This document shows, piece by piece, positions 25,257-32,643 of a DNA stretch of 64,000 nt; the first letter of the stretch is position 1, and each line of letters begins with the position of its first letter. A program made the position numbers and the translations under genes. This stretch comes from Phycisphaerales bacterium (GTDB taxonomy: Bacteria > Planctomycetota > Phycisphaerae > UBA1845 > Fen-1342). The notes under the pieces are model-generated. The model did no database searches and was not told the DNA's origin. It saw nothing but the letters and a program-made list of their open reading frames with translations. The stretch covers positions 1 to 64,000 of the forward strand of contig JALHJL010000004.1 of the NCBI GenBank assembly GCA_022839625.1, given 5' to 3'.

Positions 25257-26969
25257 TTACCAGCCCGCCGGGCGGCCTCCCTTGCGCGGGTCGCTCGCGC
25301 CCACCAGCGAACCGTCCGGGAGGAGCTGGATGGCCTGCACGATGCCCGTCTTGCGTTGCGAGCTGAGCTTGTTCCGCGGATCCAGCGCACGGACCAGCGC
25401 GGCGGGCGGCTCGCGGTCGAAGTAGACCTCGTCCGGAAGCCATTGGTGGTGAATGCGCACGGCGGCCTGGGCGTCGTCCAGCGGCATGCCAAACTCGGTG
25501 ACGTTGAGCATCACCTGCAACACGGAGGTGATGATGCGCGGCCCGCCGGACGCACCGAGTGCGAGTACCGGTCGGCCTGCCTGAAAGACGATCGTCGGCG
25601 ACATGCTGGAGAGCGGCCGCTTGTCCGGTGCCACGGCGTTCGCCTCGCCCTGGATCAGGCCGTACAGGTTGGGCCGGCCCGGTTCGGCGGCGAAGTCGTC
25701 CATCTGGTTGTTGAGGATGATCCCGTACGGTTCGGCCGTGACCAGCGAGCCAAAGACGCCGTTGATCGTCTCGGTCAGCGCGACGACGTTGCCGTCCCGG
25801 TCGACAACGCAGAAGTGGGACGTGCCGCGGTCCTCGGGTGCCGGGGCGGTGCCATATTCCGCGCTGCCTTCCGGGCAGAAGCGGTCGGCAAGCTGCCGCG
25901 CATAGTCCCGGCTGACCAGCCGCTCTACGGGGACTGCGGCGAAATCCGGGTCGCCCAGCCAGCGGGCGCGGTCGGCGAACGCGTGCTTCAGCGCACAGAC
26001 CAGCATCGGCGGGTAGAAGTCGTCGCGGATGGCGCGCAACCCTCCGTCAAAGTCCATGGCCATTTCGCGGAGGATGTTCAGCGTCTCGATGATGCACACT
26101 CCGCCGGAGGACGGTGGCGGCATGGTGACGACCTCATATCCATTGATCGTCGCCCGCAGCGGCTCGCGCTCGCGGGGCCGGTATTTCGCCAGGTCTTCCA
26201 TCGTCAGAACCCCGCCGGCGTCCCGCGCTGCCCGCACGGCGGCCTCGCCAATCGGCCCCCGGTAGAATGCGTCCACACCCTGCTCCGCGAGCAGGCGCAG
26301 GGCGCGGGCGAGCTGGGGCCGGGCAATCTTCTCGCCGACCCCGGGCGGCGTCCCCCCGCCGAGCAGAGTCGCGTGGATGTGGGCGTAGTCCTGCTTGAGT
26401 CGGGGCCACTTCTCGAAATCCGCCAACGCTTCCTTCACGGCGTCCCGGTAGGGCTCATCGACGGCGAAGCCGCTTTCCGCGAGCTGGATGGCCGGCCGAA
26501 CCAAATCAGACAGCGGGCGCGTCGCGAAGCGTTTGCGAATTTGGTCCAAGCCCGCCAGTTGGCCGGGAACGCCCACCGCGTTGCCGCCGTAGATCGTGGG
26601 CGAGGGGCCCTCGCCGGCCTCGGCGGCCAGGCCGTCATAGCGCTCGCGCGTGGCGCCGGCGGGGGCGACTTCGCGAAAGTCCAGGACCAGCGCCCGCTTC
26701 TCGCTTGCCAACCACGCGAGCATGAACCCGCCGCCGCCCAAGCCGGTACTCTGCGGCCGGCTGACCGCCAGCGCCAGTGAGGTCGCAATGGCGGCGTCGA
26801 ACGCGTTGCCGCCGGCGCGGAGCATTTCTGCGCCGATCTGCGACGCTTCGGGCGAGTCGCTTGCCACCATGCCGTTGCGGCCGCGCGCCAGCCACGGCGG
26901 ATCGGCGGCACGTAACGCGGGCAACAGCGGACCGGTTACGAGCACGAGCGCGAGTAGTCTGCGGAGCAT
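25257..26969 (-). CDS. ggt: Gamma-glutamyltransferase (glutathione hydrolase), exported
   Basis: This 570-residue N-terminal nucleophile hydrolase cleaves the gamma-glutamyl bond of glutathione and related peptides. It has a signal peptide (about 1-22), and the large-subunit signatures MLRAGGNAFDAAIA and STGLGGGGFML are present. The catalytic threonine of the self-cleavage site is Thr383 in DRGTSHFCVVD. The small subunit contains LNNQMDDF, PLSSMSPTIV and the GGPRIITSV segment. The protein is expected in the periplasm, cleaved into two subunits. The ATG at 26969 is preferred over one two codons earlier because AAAGGA lies at better spacing. It would salvage cysteine or glutamate from peptides. 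Confidence 0.94.
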   Translation of the reverse strand: MLRRLLALVLVTGPLLPALRAADPPWLARGRNGMVASDSPEASQIGAEMLRAGGNAFDAAIATSLALAVSRPQSTGLGGGGFMLAWLASEKRALVLDFREVAPAGATRERYDGLAAEAGEGPSPTIYGGNAVGVPGQLAGLDQIRKRFATRPLSDLVRPAIQLAESGFAVDEPYRDAVKEALADFEKWPRLKQDYAHIHATLLGGGTPPGVGEKIARPQLARALRLLAEQGVDAFYRGPIGEAAVRAARDAGGVLTMEDLAKYRPREREPLRATINGYEVVTMPPPSSGGVCIIETLNILREMAMDFDGGLRAIRDDFYPPMLVCALKHAFADRARWLGDPDFAAVPVERLVSRDYARQLADRFCPEGSAEYGTAPAPEDRGTSHFCVVDRDGNVVALTETINGVFGSLVTAEPYGIILNNQMDDFAAEPGRPNLYGLIQGEANAVAPDKRPLSSMSPTIVFQAGRPVLALGASGGPRIITSVLQVMLNVTEFGMPLDDAQAAVRIHHQWLPDEVYFDREPPAALVRALDPRNKLSSQRKTGIVQAIQLLPDGSLVGASDPRKGGRPAGW

Positions 26970-27063
26970 CGGCATTCCTTTCTGCTTCGGGAGGCCCGCA
27001 TCTTACCGCGAACTCCGTCTCGGTACGCAGCGGCCGGCGGCCAGCCGGCCGCAGGGGGCCTAT

Positions 27064-27134
27064 CAGTCGGTTGCAGAAGTCTCCGTGGGCCGAACGCCGG
27101 CCAGACGCCGGCGCCACACTTCTGCCGCGGCTAT
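27064..27134. mobile_element. 71-bp short element, second copy
   Basis: It begins CAGTCGGTTGCAGAA and ends TTCTGCCGCGGCTATG, a degraded version of the CAGTCCGCCGCAGAA/TTCTGCGGCGGACTG termini. The interior (CTCCGTGGGCCGAACGCCGGC) matches the element at 4086-4156. It sits in the promoter region between the divergent ggt and panC genes. Confidence 0.65.
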
Positions 27135-27182
27135 GCTCGTCCGGCGTTGGGGCACTTTGGCCGGCGTGACAACGCGGGGGCG

Positions 27183-28061
27183 ATGCGTTTCAATTCCAGC
27201 ATGAAGGTGACCCGCGACATTCCGAGCACGCGGACGACGGTTGCTGATGCCCGCCGGTCCGGGCAACGGATCGGTCTTGTACCGACGATGGGCGCTTTGC
27301 ACGCCGGCCATTTGTCGCTCGTGGAGGCCGCGCGTCGCGACGGCGCGTTCGTCGTGGTCAGCATCTTCGTGAACCCGACGCAGTTCGGACCGGGCGAGGA
27401 CTACGAGCGCTACCCGCGCGACACGGCCGGCGACTTGCGGCAGTGCGAGGCCGCGGGAGTCGCGCTGGTCTTCATGCCGGCCGTGGCCGACATGTACCGG
27501 CCGGAGGCGGCAACGACCGTGCACGTCGCCAGGCTGACGGAGACGCTGTGCGGCCCGTGTCGCCCCGGGCATTTCGACGGCGTGGCTACCGTGGTCGCCA
27601 AGCTCTTCAACATCGTGCAGCCGGACGTCGCGTACTTCGGTCAGAAGGATGCCCAGCAGCTTGCCGTGATCCGGCGCATGGTCCGCGACCTGGACTGGCC
27701 GATCGAGATCGTCGGCTGCCCCACCGTCCGCGAACCGGACGGCCTGGCCATGAGCAGCCGCAACGCTTACCTGTCGCCGGACGAACGCCGCCGGGCGCTG
27801 GTGCTCATTCGCGCGCTGCGCGATGCGCGCGGGCGGATCGCCGGCGGCGAGCGTCGGGCGCGCGTCGTAGTGGAGCACATGCGCCGGATCGTCGAGGAGA
27901 GCCGGCCGGAACACGTGGACTACGTCGCGATTGTCGACCCGGACAACTTGCAGCCGGTCGAGCAGATCGAGCGGCCCGTGTTGGCCGCCCTCGCTGTGCG
28001 CATCGGCCGCACGCGGCTGATCGACAACTTGCTCATTGACCTCGCCGGAGATGGCGCATAG
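27183..28061 (+). CDS. panC: Pantothenate synthetase
   Basis: This 292-residue enzyme condenses pantoate and beta-alanine with ATP to form pantothenate, for coenzyme A synthesis. It has the nucleotidyltransferase HIGH-type motif PTMGALHAGHLSL, the VSIFVNPTQF strand, FGQKDAQQ and the KMSKS-like MSSRN. Start choice is between ATGs at 27183 and 27201; 27183 has a G-rich site upstream, and either gives a normal protein. Other pantothenate genes are not nearby. The lgt gene follows 13 bases downstream, which suggests co-transcription. Confidence 0.95.
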   Translation: MRFNSSMKVTRDIPSTRTTVADARRSGQRIGLVPTMGALHAGHLSLVEAARRDGAFVVVSIFVNPTQFGPGEDYERYPRDTAGDLRQCEAAGVALVFMPAVADMYRPEAATTVHVARLTETLCGPCRPGHFDGVATVVAKLFNIVQPDVAYFGQKDAQQLAVIRRMVRDLDWPIEIVGCPTVREPDGLAMSSRNAYLSPDERRRALVLIRALRDARGRIAGGERRARVVVEHMRRIVEESRPEHVDYVAIVDPDNLQPVEQIERPVLAALAVRIGRTRLIDNLLIDLAGDGA

Positions 28062-28074
28062 GAGAATCGCCGTG

Positions 28075-29166
28075 ATGCCAGTCATGTTCAAGATCCCCGG
28101 GATCGGCCTGGAGATTCCCGGCTACGGCGTAGCGCTCATGATCGGCTTCCTGTTGTCGGCCGTGTGGGCGGCCCGCCGTGCGGAGCGCTCCGGCGCCGAT
28201 CCGGAGGTCGTGCTCAACTGTGCGTTCATCGCGCTGTTCGGCGGCGTGATCGGTGCGCGGCTGATGTACCTGGTAAACTACTGGCACGAATTCGCGGACG
28301 CCCGGGGGCTGGAGCTGTTCCTGCGGATCATCGATGTCCGCCGGGGTGGCCTGGTGGTCTACGGGGGGCTGATCCTGGTGCTGGTCGGGGTGGTGTTCTA
28401 CCTGTGGCGCGGGAAACACTCGATTCGCTGGTACCTGGACATCATGGCTCCGTCCGCGGCCCTCGGGATGGCGATCGGCCGCGTGGGCTGCTTCCTCAAC
28501 GGCTGCTGCTTCGGCGGCGTGTGCGACTTGCCGTGGGCCGTGCAGTTTCCGTACGGCAGCCCGGCCCGGCACCAGCAATGGCTGAATCGCGAGGCCGGCG
28601 CCGGGTTGCCGCCCGAGCTCGTGGTCGTTTCGCCGAGGGGCGTATGGCCGGACGGCTCGGCCGCCTTTCCCATTTCACGCGAAAGCCTGCGCGCGAACGA
28701 CCAGGAAATCGCCGCGGGGCCGGCCGCGGGCAGCAAGTACTACGACATGCGGGCGCAGATGCAACGCTATGACCTGAGCGCGGCGGAGCTGCGCGCCCTG
28801 GCGCGCCACTACCCGTCCTTGCCGGTCCACCCGACGCAGCTTTACTCCGCGATCACCCTGGGGCTCCTGGCCTTGTTGTTAAATGCGGTGTACTGGCGGC
28901 GGACGCGCGACGGACAGGTCATCTTCACGCTGTTGCTGATCGAGCCCTGGACGCGCTGGACGCTGGAGCTGTTGCGGGCCGACGACCCTCTGGACATCCT
29001 CGGCCTGGCGACGCGCTCGCAGTTCCTGGCCATCCTGCTGAGTGCCGTGGGGCTCATTGGCTTGTGGATGCTGCGCTCCCGGACGGCGCGCTCGCGGCGG
29101 GCGCGGTTGTGGGAACCGCCGGCGGCGGCACCCGCGCCGGCCAAGCGCGGGAAAGCTGGAGCGTAG
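28075..29166 (+). CDS. lgt: Prolipoprotein diacylglyceryl transferase
   Basis: This 363-residue inner-membrane enzyme attaches diacylglycerol from phosphatidylglycerol to the lipobox cysteine of prolipoproteins. Signature segments are GLVVYGGLI (the HGG-type motif region), MAIGRVGCFLNGCCFGG and VHPTQLYS, spread over about seven membrane helices. It is longer than E. coli Lgt (291) because of an extra hydrophilic loop between about 160 and 245 and a basic/Ala-Pro tail. AGGAG lies 10 bases before the ATG at 28075. Several lipoproteins with clear lipoboxes are encoded in this window (37312, 47185, 48868). Confidence 0.93.
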   Translation: MPVMFKIPGIGLEIPGYGVALMIGFLLSAVWAARRAERSGADPEVVLNCAFIALFGGVIGARLMYLVNYWHEFADARGLELFLRIIDVRRGGLVVYGGLILVLVGVVFYLWRGKHSIRWYLDIMAPSAALGMAIGRVGCFLNGCCFGGVCDLPWAVQFPYGSPARHQQWLNREAGAGLPPELVVVSPRGVWPDGSAAFPISRESLRANDQEIAAGPAAGSKYYDMRAQMQRYDLSAAELRALARHYPSLPVHPTQLYSAITLGLLALLLNAVYWRRTRDGQVIFTLLLIEPWTRWTLELLRADDPLDILGLATRSQFLAILLSAVGLIGLWMLRSRTARSRRARLWEPPAAAPAPAKRGKAGA

Positions 29167-29350
29167 CGAGACCTGCCGCGGCCGGGCCGCGGTGTAGGCG
29201 CGGGTCTGGTTGCGCCGCACCGGCGCGATACCGCGTTGTTGGGCGTGCCGGCCCTGGATACAATCCCGGTGTTCGACTGCCGACGTGGGACGCGGGACAC
29301 GCGGAGTGCGAGCGGAGCCCGCCGCGGAAGCTGCCAACCCAAGGTGTGCG

Positions 29351-29737
29351 ATGCCAGATGAAGAGAAGAAGATCATCGTCGACAACGACTGGAAGGCCGA
29401 GGCGAAACGGGAGAAAGAGCGGTTGGCGGCCGAGCCGGACCGGGCCGGGCCGCTGCCTGCGCCCGGTTTCGCCGAGCTGGTCAATCTGATCGTGATGCAG
29501 GCGATGGCTGGGCTGGGCCTGCTCGCGGGGCCCGGGGGCGAGCGTATTCCGCCGAACCTGGAGGTCGCCAAGCACTTCATCGACCTGCTCCAAGTGCTGG
29601 ACGACAAGACCAGGAACAACCTGGCGCCGGCCGAGAAGACGCTGCTCGACCAGGTGCTCTACGAGTTGCGGATGACCTTCGTGCAGGTCGCCGGGGGCGG
29701 TGCGGCCCCGGCCGCGCCCGCGGTCCCGCCCGCGTAG
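29351..29737 (+). CDS. DUF1844 family protein
   Basis: This is a 128-residue, mostly helical protein. The N-terminus starts with the family-like IIVDNDWKAEAKREKERL segment. The core has FAELVNLIVMQAMAGLGL, a proline-bearing loop, NLEVAKHFIDLLQVLDDKTRNNL and the LLDQVLYELRM helix, which match DUF1844. Its function is unknown; in other bacteria the family is often encoded near translation or membrane genes. AAGGTG precedes the ATG at 29351 by a few bases. It ends 11 bases before the VWA gene and is probably in the same operon. Confidence 0.8.
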   Translation: MPDEEKKIIVDNDWKAEAKREKERLAAEPDRAGPLPAPGFAELVNLIVMQAMAGLGLLAGPGGERIPPNLEVAKHFIDLLQVLDDKTRNNLAPAEKTLLDQVLYELRMTFVQVAGGGAAPAAPAVPPA

Positions 29738-29748
29738 AGGTGACAGGC

Positions 29749-30822
29749 GTGACGCCGCCCTTGGCCGAGACCGCCGCCACGGGGTCGTTGCCGGACCGCG
29801 AGTCGCGTAGCCGGCTGCTGCGGTGGCTGGTCCACCTGGGTCTGCCGATTTCGCTCAGCATCGTTCTGCACCTGGGGATCGTGGGGTTCCTCGCAGTGAA
29901 GTCGATCCGCGTGTTGGCGCGGTCGAGCGCCGAGATTGGCGAATGGCAGGGCACGGTGGTCGAGGCCCCGGATTACGACCAGGCGTACCAGTGGTCCGAA
30001 GCACCGTTGCCCGTGTCGCCTGATCCCGTGGTGCCCCGCCCGGCCCCCCGCGACGAATTCCCGGCCCTGCCGCGCCCCGCAGACCTGGCGCTTCGCGATC
30101 TCCAGGGGCTGCCCGCGGCAGCCGGCGGGAACGATGGAGAAGGCCCCGGCCTTGGCGCGGGGCGCCTGAGCCTGCTCGGTACCGGCGGGGGCGCCGAGCG
30201 GCCGGGCATGGGTGGTCTTGGTACGGGGCTCGGCGGTCGCACACCGCCGGAGCAGGCCGGCGTATGGAACCTGAACGTTCCCGCGAGCAAGATCATCTAT
30301 GTCGTCGATTTCTCCGGGTCGATCATCGTGGTGGTGGACGAGCTGCGGCGCGAGCTCAAGCGGTCCATCGGACGGCTCAAGCCGGCCCAGTCTTTTACCG
30401 TGATCCTCTTCTACAGCGCCGGCGGCGGAGCCGACGAGCAGATTCGGACCGAGAGCTTCCGGCCCGTGCTGGAGCCGGCAGAGGAGGCGGTGCGGCGCGA
30501 GTTCTTCGCGTGGATCGAGCAGAAGGTGCCGCGCGGAATGACCGAGCCGCTGGACGCCATGCGGCGAGCCCTGGCGCTCGAGCCGGATGCGATCTTCTTC
30601 TTCTCGGACGGGTTCTTCGACGACGCGGTGGTCGAGGAAATCCGGCGTGCGAACTGGCAGGGCCGGACGCGGATTCACTGCGTGGTCTTCGACGAGCTGT
30701 TGTTTGCGGACGGCAGCGACCTGCCGCCCCGCGAGACCGACGGAGCCCGCCGGCTCCGGCGGGTCGCCGAGGCCAATGGCGGAGAGGTCAAGATCGTGAC
30801 GCCCGACGACTTGAAGCACTAA
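29749..30822 (+). CDS. TonB-like membrane anchor fused to a von Willebrand factor A domain
   Basis: This 357-residue protein has one membrane helix (about 32-54) that contains S37-x-x-x-H41, the SxxxH spacing known from the TonB anchor. A Pro-rich and then Gly-rich linker (about 80-175) follows, and then a VWA domain (about 180-355) with the metal-site motif D187-F-S-G-S191. The usual TonB C-terminal fold is not seen. The gene is followed directly by exbB and two exbD genes, so it may be the energised partner of that proton channel, with the VWA domain acting in the periplasm. The GTG at 29749 has AGAGGTG upstream; a GTG at 29740 is an alternative. The function is inferred. Confidence 0.75.
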   Translation: MTPPLAETAATGSLPDRESRSRLLRWLVHLGLPISLSIVLHLGIVGFLAVKSIRVLARSSAEIGEWQGTVVEAPDYDQAYQWSEAPLPVSPDPVVPRPAPRDEFPALPRPADLALRDLQGLPAAAGGNDGEGPGLGAGRLSLLGTGGGAERPGMGGLGTGLGGRTPPEQAGVWNLNVPASKIIYVVDFSGSIIVVVDELRRELKRSIGRLKPAQSFTVILFYSAGGGADEQIRTESFRPVLEPAEEAVRREFFAWIEQKVPRGMTEPLDAMRRALALEPDAIFFFSDGFFDDAVVEEIRRANWQGRTRIHCVVFDELLFADGSDLPPRETDGARRLRRVAEANGGEVKIVTPDDLKH

Positions 30823-30878
30823 GGCGAGAGCACGCGGCACCGGCGCCGTCGGCGCGGCGCCGTCGCGCAGGAGCGTAC

Positions 30879-31703
30879 ATGCGAAATCGAGTGGGACAGC
30901 GTTGGGCGGGCGTGACGGTCCTGGCGATGTTGGGGGCCTCCCTGGCTTTGGCGCAGCCGCCCGGCGGCGCGGAACACCAGTCCCTGCTGCGGATCATCCG
31001 CGAGGGGATCGAGGTCCCGACGTACTTCATTCTGCTGGGCTCGGTCGTGACCATCGCGCTGGTGATCGAGCATTTTCTGGTGGTGCGGGCCGCTTCGATC
31101 TCTCCGGAGCAGCAGGTCAAACAGGCCCGGGCGCAAATCGAGGCCCGCAAGTTCCAGGAGTGTTTCGAGCGGCTGAAACGCAGCCGGACGTTCTTCGCCC
31201 ACGTCATGACCGCTGCGCTCCAGCATGCCCGGCACGGCTTCGATGCGATGCACGAAGCAGCGGTGGAGAAGGCCGGCGAGCTCAGCGGCCGGATGTTCCG
31301 CAAGGTCGAGTACCTAAACATCATCGGCAATCTTGGGCCGCTGCTCGGGCTGCTCGGCACGGTGTGGGGGATGATCGAGGCCTTCGGCAGCCTGGGCGCC
31401 GGGGGCGGGCAGGCCGGAGCCGGTGACCTCGCCGGCGGAATCAGCAAGGCCCTGGTCAACACGCTCCTCGGGCTCGCCCTCGCCATCGTCGCCATCGCGT
31501 TCTTCGGCGTGTGCCGCAACCGGATCGAATCGCTGACGGTTGCCGGCACCGTGGCTGCGCTGGATTTGCTGGAGTACTTCCGCCCGGCGCCCGCCCCCGG
31601 CCGTTCGCCGCTCGAGCGGCCAGCGTCGGCGGTGCCGAAGCCGGGCGTGCCGGCCGCGCCGCGACCCGCAACGAACGTCCCCGCGGAGAGCCAGCCGACA
31701 TGA
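30879..31703 (+). CDS. exbB: MotA/TolQ/ExbB-family proton channel protein
   Basis: This 274-residue protein begins with a signal peptide (about 1-25). It then has a membrane helix (about 48-70), a cytoplasmic domain, and two further helices around 145-170 and 185-210 in the TolQ/ExbB core (NIIGNLGPLLGLLGTVWGMIEAF, then ISKALVNTLLGLALAIVAI). The conserved TolQ-type Thr and Pro-Gly positions can be followed. It forms the stator channel with the ExbD proteins and uses proton flow to drive a periplasmic partner. CAGGAG precedes the ATG. It ends in ATGA, overlapping the first exbD. A cleavable signal peptide before the ExbB fold is a planctomycete-like trait. Confidence 0.9.
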   Translation: MRNRVGQRWAGVTVLAMLGASLALAQPPGGAEHQSLLRIIREGIEVPTYFILLGSVVTIALVIEHFLVVRAASISPEQQVKQARAQIEARKFQECFERLKRSRTFFAHVMTAALQHARHGFDAMHEAAVEKAGELSGRMFRKVEYLNIIGNLGPLLGLLGTVWGMIEAFGSLGAGGGQAGAGDLAGGISKALVNTLLGLALAIVAIAFFGVCRNRIESLTVAGTVAALDLLEYFRPAPAPGRSPLERPASAVPKPGVPAAPRPATNVPAESQPT

Positions 31704-32182
31704 TCCGCCCGCCGCGGCCAACCCGCATGACATTGAACCTCGCCCCGATGGTGGACGTGCTGATGTGCCTCATCATTTTCTTCCTGTTGGCGAGCAAGAT
31801 GGCCGCCGCCGAGCACTATCCGGTGGACCTGCCGTGGGCCGTCGCCGCCAAGACGGTGGAGGCCGCCGACCTGGGCGCGCGGGTCACAATCACGGTACGG
31901 CGGGCCGGCGACGGCGACGACGAGGCCGAATACGTCATCGCCGACTGGGACGGAGAGCGCGTCGTGGAGCGCGTGCTCCAGCCCGGCGAGGTGGACGCGT
32001 TGCTGCAAGCGCGGGCGGCGCGGGCCGTCCGTGAGCACCACAAGCTGCGTTGCGTGATCCGGGCCGACGCGCGGGTCATGTACAAGCACGTGGAGGCCGT
32101 GCTGCGCGCGTGCGGCTTGGCCAAGGTCAGCGACGTCGTGTTCACGGCCAACGCCGGCCAGGGCCCGGAGGAGCCCGCGTGA
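31700..32182 (+). CDS. exbD: ExbD/TolR-family protein, first copy
   Basis: This 160-residue protein has one N-terminal membrane helix (about 17-34) and a periplasmic domain. The helix contains the conserved proton-carrying aspartate (Asp19 in APMVDVLMCLIIFFLL). The periplasmic region ends in the typical helix MYKHVEAVLRACGLAKVSDVVFTA. It would combine with the upstream ExbB and the second ExbD in the channel. Its ATG overlaps the exbB stop (ATGA), and its stop overlaps the next start (GTGA), showing tight coupling. Confidence 0.88.
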   Translation: MIRPPRPTRMTLNLAPMVDVLMCLIIFFLLASKMAAAEHYPVDLPWAVAAKTVEAADLGARVTITVRRAGDGDDEAEYVIADWDGERVVERVLQPGEVDALLQARAARAVREHHKLRCVIRADARVMYKHVEAVLRACGLAKVSDVVFTANAGQGPEEPA

Positions 32183-32643
32183 TCCGGCGGCGGGAACCAG
32201 GCCGCGAGTTCGTCCCCAATCTGGCGCCGATGGTGGACGTGATCATGGTGCTCCTGGTGTTCTTCCTGCTGGGCACGTCGCTCGAGCTCGTCTCGCAAGG
32301 CATCCTGCAAACCGAGCTGGACCCGAGCAGCGGCCCCGGCGGCGGGGCCGGCGTCGAGATCAATCCGTTGGTGCGCATCGCACTCGCCGACGCGGGGGCG
32401 GGCGAGCGCGTTCGCATCTACGTGATGGAGGAGCCGCTGGCGGTCAACGACTTTGAGGGGCTCCACCGGTTTCTGTTGGATCGCCGGCGGGCCGGCGCCG
32501 ACGTTCAGAGTCCGGTGGTCATCGGCGCTGAGACGACCGTCCGATGGAAACACGTGGTCAAGGCGATGGACGCCGCCGTGCGGGCCGGTTTTACGAACGT
32601 GCAGTTCGCCGTGAGCCTGCGGCCGGGCAGCCTCGTGGAATGA
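32179..32643 (+). CDS. exbD: ExbD/TolR-family protein, second copy
   Basis: This 154-residue paralogue of the preceding protein shares the same layout. One membrane helix (about 18-34) carries the conserved aspartate (Asp20 in APMVDVIMVLLVFFLL). The periplasmic domain ends in KHVVKAMDAAVRAGFTNVQFAV. The GTG start overlaps the previous stop by four bases, and its own stop overlaps the ATG of the next gene. Two different ExbD proteins in one operon suggest a mixed dimer. The two share the membrane helix but differ through most of the periplasmic domain. Confidence 0.88.
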   Translation: MIRRREPGREFVPNLAPMVDVIMVLLVFFLLGTSLELVSQGILQTELDPSSGPGGGAGVEINPLVRIALADAGAGERVRIYVMEEPLAVNDFEGLHRFLLDRRRAGADVQSPVVIGAETTVRWKHVVKAMDAAVRAGFTNVQFAVSLRPGSLVE